Below, in pieces: positions 61,133 to 64,000 of a DNA stretch of 64,000 nucleotides. The position numbers and the translations under genes are program-made. Numbering within the stretch: position 1 is the first letter of the stretch; the number at the start of each line of letters is the position of its first letter. Below the pieces are notes generated by a model. That model did not search any database. It was not told the DNA's origin and saw only the letters and a list, made by a program, of their open reading frames with translations. The DNA is from UBA11606 sp965243715 (lineage in GTDB: Bacteria; Actinomycetota; Acidimicrobiia; Acidimicrobiales; Aldehydirespiratoraceae), in contig CBDEVU010000009.1 of assembly GCA_965243715.1 (NCBI GenBank), positions 248,001 through 312,000 on the forward strand. Reading direction: 5' to 3'.

Positions 61133-62009
61133 ATGATTGAGTCCCTTTGCGTACTGACCGTGCATGCGCACCCCGACGACGAAGCATCGAAGGGGGCGGG
61201 GACGATCGCTCGCTGTCAAGCCGAAGGTATCCGCACCGTGTTGGTGTGCTGTACCGGCGGGGAGGAAGGTGAGATCCTCAACCCGGCCATGGACCGCGAC
61301 GACATCCGCGACAACCTAGCGGCGGTTCGCGGCGCGGAACTCGCCGCAGCGGCTGAGATCATTGGCTACGACACCGTACACCTGCTTGGCTACCGCGATT
61401 CCGGCATGCCCGAAAGCGAGGCCAATTTTCACGCCGATAGCTTTGCTGTCGCCCCGCTGGATGAGGCCGTCGATCGCCTAGTTGCCTTGATCCGACTCGA
61501 GCGCCCCCAAGTCATTGTGACCTATCCCGCTGAACAGGGCAGCTACAAACATCCTGACCATCTCCGAGTCTATGAGATCACCCATCCCGCGGTAACGCTG
61601 GCCGCGGACCCCAACCATCGCCGAGACCTAGGTGCGAGTTGGGCGGTCACTAAAACCTACTACTCCGTCTGGTCGCGGGCCCGTATCCAGGCCCGCCACG
61701 ACGCTTTTCTTGCTCTCGGTCTCGAATCACCCTACGACAAGCACTGGTTCGATCGTCCTAATTTGGACGACCAGATCACTACCCGCGTTTGTATCGAGGG
61801 TTTCGCTCACGTCCGCCGAGCGGGACTTGCTCGCTCATGCCACCCAGATTGATCCGGAGTCGTCGTTTTGGTTCGGACTCCCAGAAGAAGTTGACGCCGC
61901 CATTCATCCAGTCGACGAGTATCGCCTTGCCAGCGGCCCCGACGGAGGTGACTCGGTTGAAGACGATTTGTTCATGGGGCTCCGCTCAAATCAGCAGGTC
62001 AGCTTGTGA
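61133..62009 (+). CDS. mca: Mycothiol S-conjugate amidase (PIG-L/LmbE family), with one frameshift
   Basis: A zinc amidase that cleaves mycothiol conjugates to release mercapturates during detoxification. Zinc ligands are in VHAHPDDEASKGAGTIA and HPDHLRVYEITH; the mca-type CTGGEEGEILNPAMDRDDIR is clear. The frame from the ATG at 61133 reads to a TGA at 61852 after FAHVRRAGL, but the conserved C-terminus (LLAHATQIDPESSFWFGLP, IHPVDEYRLASGP, DDLFMGLRSNQ) lies in the next frame and ends at 62009. A single-base indel near 61808-61825 accounts for this. Because the enzyme is part of mycothiol metabolism, a sequencing error is quite possible. It marks the host as a mycothiol-making actinobacterium. 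Confidence 0.85.
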
Positions 62010-62374
62010 GTGACTTTTTGTCTCCCGAGTGGATTGCTGAAGCCCACACCATCCTCACCGCCTTGCCCGCCGCGGGGAAGGCGAATGTCACCGTGCAGTA
62101 CGCGGTGAACGCTAGCCCCCACGGCAAGGTTTCCCTGCACACGGTGATTGCGGACGGCGCCATTACAGCGGTCGTCGCCGGTAGGGCGGTCAAACCCGAC
62201 ATAACCGTTACTGTTAGCTACGACGACGCCCTTGGCTTAATCAACGGAACCGAGACCTCCGATGCGATCTTCATGCGCGGCGATCTCAAGGTGGAGGGCG
62301 CTCACGCGGTTTGGTTGTTTGACCTTCGCGATCTGCGTGCCGCGGCACGAGAAGCGTTATCGACCGCGGCTTAG
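62006..62374 (+). CDS. SCP2 sterol-carrier-like domain protein
   Basis: A 122-residue protein with a GTG start overlapping the mca stop by 4 nt. Alternating hydrophobic strands (NVTVQYAVNASPHGKVSLHT, AVKPDITVTVSYDDALGLIN) and the ending FMRGDLKVEGAHAVWLFDL match the SCP2 lipid-binding fold, especially the phrase G-D-x-K-V-x-G. Such domains carry lipids or act as small ligand pockets. Coupling with mca is seen in the spacing only; I cannot name a ligand. Confidence 0.72.
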   Translation: MSDFLSPEWIAEAHTILTALPAAGKANVTVQYAVNASPHGKVSLHTVIADGAITAVVAGRAVKPDITVTVSYDDALGLINGTETSDAIFMRGDLKVEGAHAVWLFDLRDLRAAAREALSTAA

Positions 62375-63210
62375 CGTTGAGCTCGTTGGGCCTCGCGAAT
62401 CGAGCGGTAACCAATGGTTATGATGCCCGCCCCTTTGAGCCGTTGACGTAACGAACGGTCGGTAAGCACCGCAAGGTCGTCGATACGGTCGGTGGCGTTT
62501 GGGTCAACGGCGCGCAATTCCTCGGCCGCTTGAGCTGGGGCGAAGGCGACCTCGGTAACCCCCGGTGGGGCGGAGCTAATTGTGTGTTCAAGATGGGTGC
62601 GGGCCCCGCCGCGAATCAACTGGAAGTGGTCGGGCATGAAAATGCCTTCGGCGGCGGCCAACTGACGAAAGGGAAAACCGGCCACCGTTTCGGCCGCGTC
62701 GGATTCTAAGCGAAGGGGGAGTTGGGCCTCAAGGGCAATATCGAGCAAGGCGTCGAAGAACTCTGGGCGCTGTTGGAGGGCGAGCAGGTGGGTGGTGAGG
62801 TGGGTGACGTCGATTCCCCAACTCTCCGCCCTCTCGAGTTGGGCTCGGCACTCGCGTCGGATCTCATCGAGGTCTCCGTGGTCCCACAGGTCGGCGGGCG
62901 TGCGGGGAAAGCCCCCGTCGCCGTCAAGCAGGCTCGGCGCGTGGGTGAGTGGACCCCAGCGGAAGGCTTCGAGTTCGGCGTTGAGGGTGAGATGAATGCC
63001 GACGTCGGCGGGTGGGCCGTGGGTGAGGCGGTTTGTGCCGTGTCGGGCCCATGGACCGGGCATCATCAGCGTGGCGGTGGTGGCTTCGCCTTCGCGCAAG
63101 GCCGTGATACCGGCCGCTGTTGCGGCGTGGGTCGAGCCAATAAGGTCGGCGCTCAAGATCAACAGTCGCTGATCGGCGGCAAACCCGAGAGTTTCGACAA
63201 GTGAGGTCAC
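62371..63210 (-). CDS. ChbG/YdjC-like carbohydrate deacetylase family protein, active site altered
   Basis: A 279-residue TIM-barrel-like protein. The first metal motif, usually N-A-D-D-x-G, reads SADLIGSTHAATAAG, so the first Asp remains but the second is Leu. VGIHLTLNAE keeps the His, and DVTHLTTHLLALQQRPEF supplies the H-x3-H pair of the family. Whether it still removes acetyl groups from amino sugars is uncertain. It ends convergently with the SCP2-like gene (4-nt overlap). Confidence 0.7.
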   Translation of the reverse strand: MTSLVETLGFAADQRLLILSADLIGSTHAATAAGITALREGEATTATLMMPGPWARHGTNRLTHGPPADVGIHLTLNAELEAFRWGPLTHAPSLLDGDGGFPRTPADLWDHGDLDEIRRECRAQLERAESWGIDVTHLTTHLLALQQRPEFFDALLDIALEAQLPLRLESDAAETVAGFPFRQLAAAEGIFMPDHFQLIRGGARTHLEHTISSAPPGVTEVAFAPAQAAEELRAVDPNATDRIDDLAVLTDRSLRQRLKGAGIITIGYRSIREAQRAQR

Positions 63211-63219
63211 AAATAAACG

Positions 63220-63786
63220 CTATTGCAGCGGGACGTCAGGTCCACCGCATACGCCCCATAACCCGACATTGTCGGCTCTGGCTTGGGCTTCGGCCGACGC
63301 AAAAAGGTCGCGGTAGTAGGAGTTCGGCTCGTAGTTGAGCGCGTCCGCGAAGCCTCGCTCGACGAGGTCGAGGTTCACGAACAATTGATCTGAGTAGCGC
63401 ACGACATAGGCCAGCAGACGGTCGTACTTATCGCGGGATTCAATGTCGCGGATGAGGGTTATGTCGCTACCAACGGGTAAGAGTTGGCTCAGGTACGCCG
63501 ATGATTCGGCCCCGTAACACTGGTCGGGACGGCTTTCGGACACGGATTCTGGGGTATCTATACCGAGCAGGCGCACCCGCTCGCGGTTGCCGTTGACATC
63601 GACAATTATGGTGTCGCCGTCGACCACTCGTTCGACGATGGCGTTCGGCCCCAACTCCTCCACAGCGCCATCGACTGTGGGGGTAGGGTTCTCGATCGTT
63701 GGACCTTCCGCCGCCGCGCCACAGCCGACGGCGAGCGCCAAGCCAGCAACGCCAAGCAGGCGCAGCAGAGGGTTCCCCTTGAGCAC
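63220..63786 (-). CDS. Secreted thermonuclease-type (SNase) lipoprotein
   Basis: A 188-residue protein with a lipoprotein signal (LLGVAGLALAVGC, lipid Cys about residue 22) and a staphylococcal-nuclease domain: VVDGDTIIVDVNGNRERVRL then LGIDTPES carry the first catalytic Arg and Asp, and IESRDKYDRLLAYV the Glu and second Arg. It should hydrolyse DNA or RNA outside the cell at a Ca2+ site. It begins 11 nt upstream of the end of the next small gene and is co-directional with the ChbG-like gene. Confidence 0.88.
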   Translation of the reverse strand: MLKGNPLLRLLGVAGLALAVGCGAAAEGPTIENPTPTVDGAVEELGPNAIVERVVDGDTIIVDVNGNRERVRLLGIDTPESVSESRPDQCYGAESSAYLSQLLPVGSDITLIRDIESRDKYDRLLAYVVRYSDQLFVNLDLVERGFADALNYEPNSYYRDLFASAEAQARADNVGLWGVCGGPDVPLQ

Positions 63787-63797
63787 AGCTAGCGACC

Positions 63798-63977
63798 TTA
63801 GGCCGCTTCAGAGATCGGCTTTTGGGTTTTGGTTGCGGTTTCGGGTTCGTGGTCTTGGGCAATGGCCCGAATGATGGCCCGAGCTTTACGAACGCCTTGG
63901 AGGCCCTGCTCACGCGTGGAGCGATCGAGGCGCCATGCAGGGCGGGAATCGATGAGGAGGAACTGCTGTTTGGACAT
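63798..63977 (-). CDS. Short protein of 59 residues
   Basis: An ATG at 63977 after AGAGG opens MSKQQFLLIDSRPAWRLDRS and continues TREQGLQGVRKARAIIRAIA with a Glu/Thr/Lys-rich tail to a TAA. The composition is amphipathic and protein-like with basic residues spaced through a helix. It precedes the thermonuclease gene by 11 nt on the same strand, so they probably share a transcript. No family is recognised. Confidence 0.6.
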   Translation of the reverse strand: MSKQQFLLIDSRPAWRLDRSTREQGLQGVRKARAIIRAIAQDHEPETATKTQKPISEAA

Positions 63978-64000
63978 ACCTCTATTCTGCCCATGGGGTG

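Noticed and set aside
1..64000. tRNA, rRNA or CRISPR array
   Set aside because: I saw no T-loop-type GGTTCGAATCC cluster, no rRNA-like sequence and no regularly spaced direct repeats with unique spacers.

Overview
The window looks like chromosomal DNA of a high-GC actinobacterium, possibly a deep-branching lineage such as Acidimicrobiia. The evidence is a mycothiol S-conjugate amidase (mca), an ImuA-ImuB-DnaE2 mutasome with two near-perfect actinobacterial LexA boxes (TCGAAC-N4-GTTCGA type), an F420-type luciferase-like oxidoreductase, many GTG starts and tight ATGA/GTGA gene overlaps. I saw no rRNA, tRNA or CRISPR array. Genus and species cannot be fixed from the sequence alone.

Layout. (a) 1-6376, leftward: a sugar or polyol operon in the order binding lipoprotein, polyol dehydrogenase, FGGY kinase, SorC regulator, RbsA-like ATPase, RbsC-like permease (cut by the window edge). 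It diverges from deoC and two aldehyde dehydrogenase genes (6718-10048), the second of which lacks the catalytic half. (b) 10045-15345: a decayed mobile/defence patch holding a gene stub, a Gabija-like OLD nuclease plus UvrD helicase pair whose nuclease is broken, an integrase relic, and an AbiE toxin-antitoxin locus whose toxin has collapsed. (c) 15346-28568: a catabolic cluster with a luciferase-like monooxygenase, a GntR regulator, a three-subunit molybdenum hydroxylase, a nitrilase-DUF2848 fusion, a cupin, a Liv-type ABC importer and a CoxG-like protein. It probably imports and degrades a small nitrogen-containing, perhaps heterocyclic, compound. (d) 28569-33273: an IS3 relic, a RecQ-phosphoribosyltransferase helicase coupled to a DprA-like (SLOG) protein, a DUF4389 membrane protein and a 155-bp tandem repeat. 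(e) 33274-46516: an island of envelope cassettes (lipoprotein, HlyD-like adaptor with peptidoglycan-binding domain, MacB-type ATPase, FtsX permease). Two are full length, a third is decayed, and a PadR-ATPase-permease operon lies between them. One lipoprotein gene is tandemly duplicated and has left further relics. (f) 46517-50637: a 1,191-residue protein joining a PD-(D/E)XK-like nuclease domain to a RecQ helicase, translationally coupled to a small coiled-coil protein. I do not recognise this pair as a named system and it is the best candidate for something undescribed. (g) 50723-56214: the SOS mutasome. (h) 56260-64000: an ECF sigma factor with a repeat-interrupted membrane partner, an MgtE-type transporter with a PhoU/TrkA-C partner, mca, an SCP2-like protein, a ChbG-like protein, a secreted thermonuclease and a 59-residue protein.

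Several reading frames are broken by small indels: the OLD nuclease, the AbiEi tail, the FtsX permease at 42.5 kb, the sigma partner at 57.1 kb, and mca. Because mca should be functional in a mycothiol producer, some of these may be assembly errors. Those inside exact short tandem repeats (14.35 kb and 57.1 kb) could instead be real slippage events.
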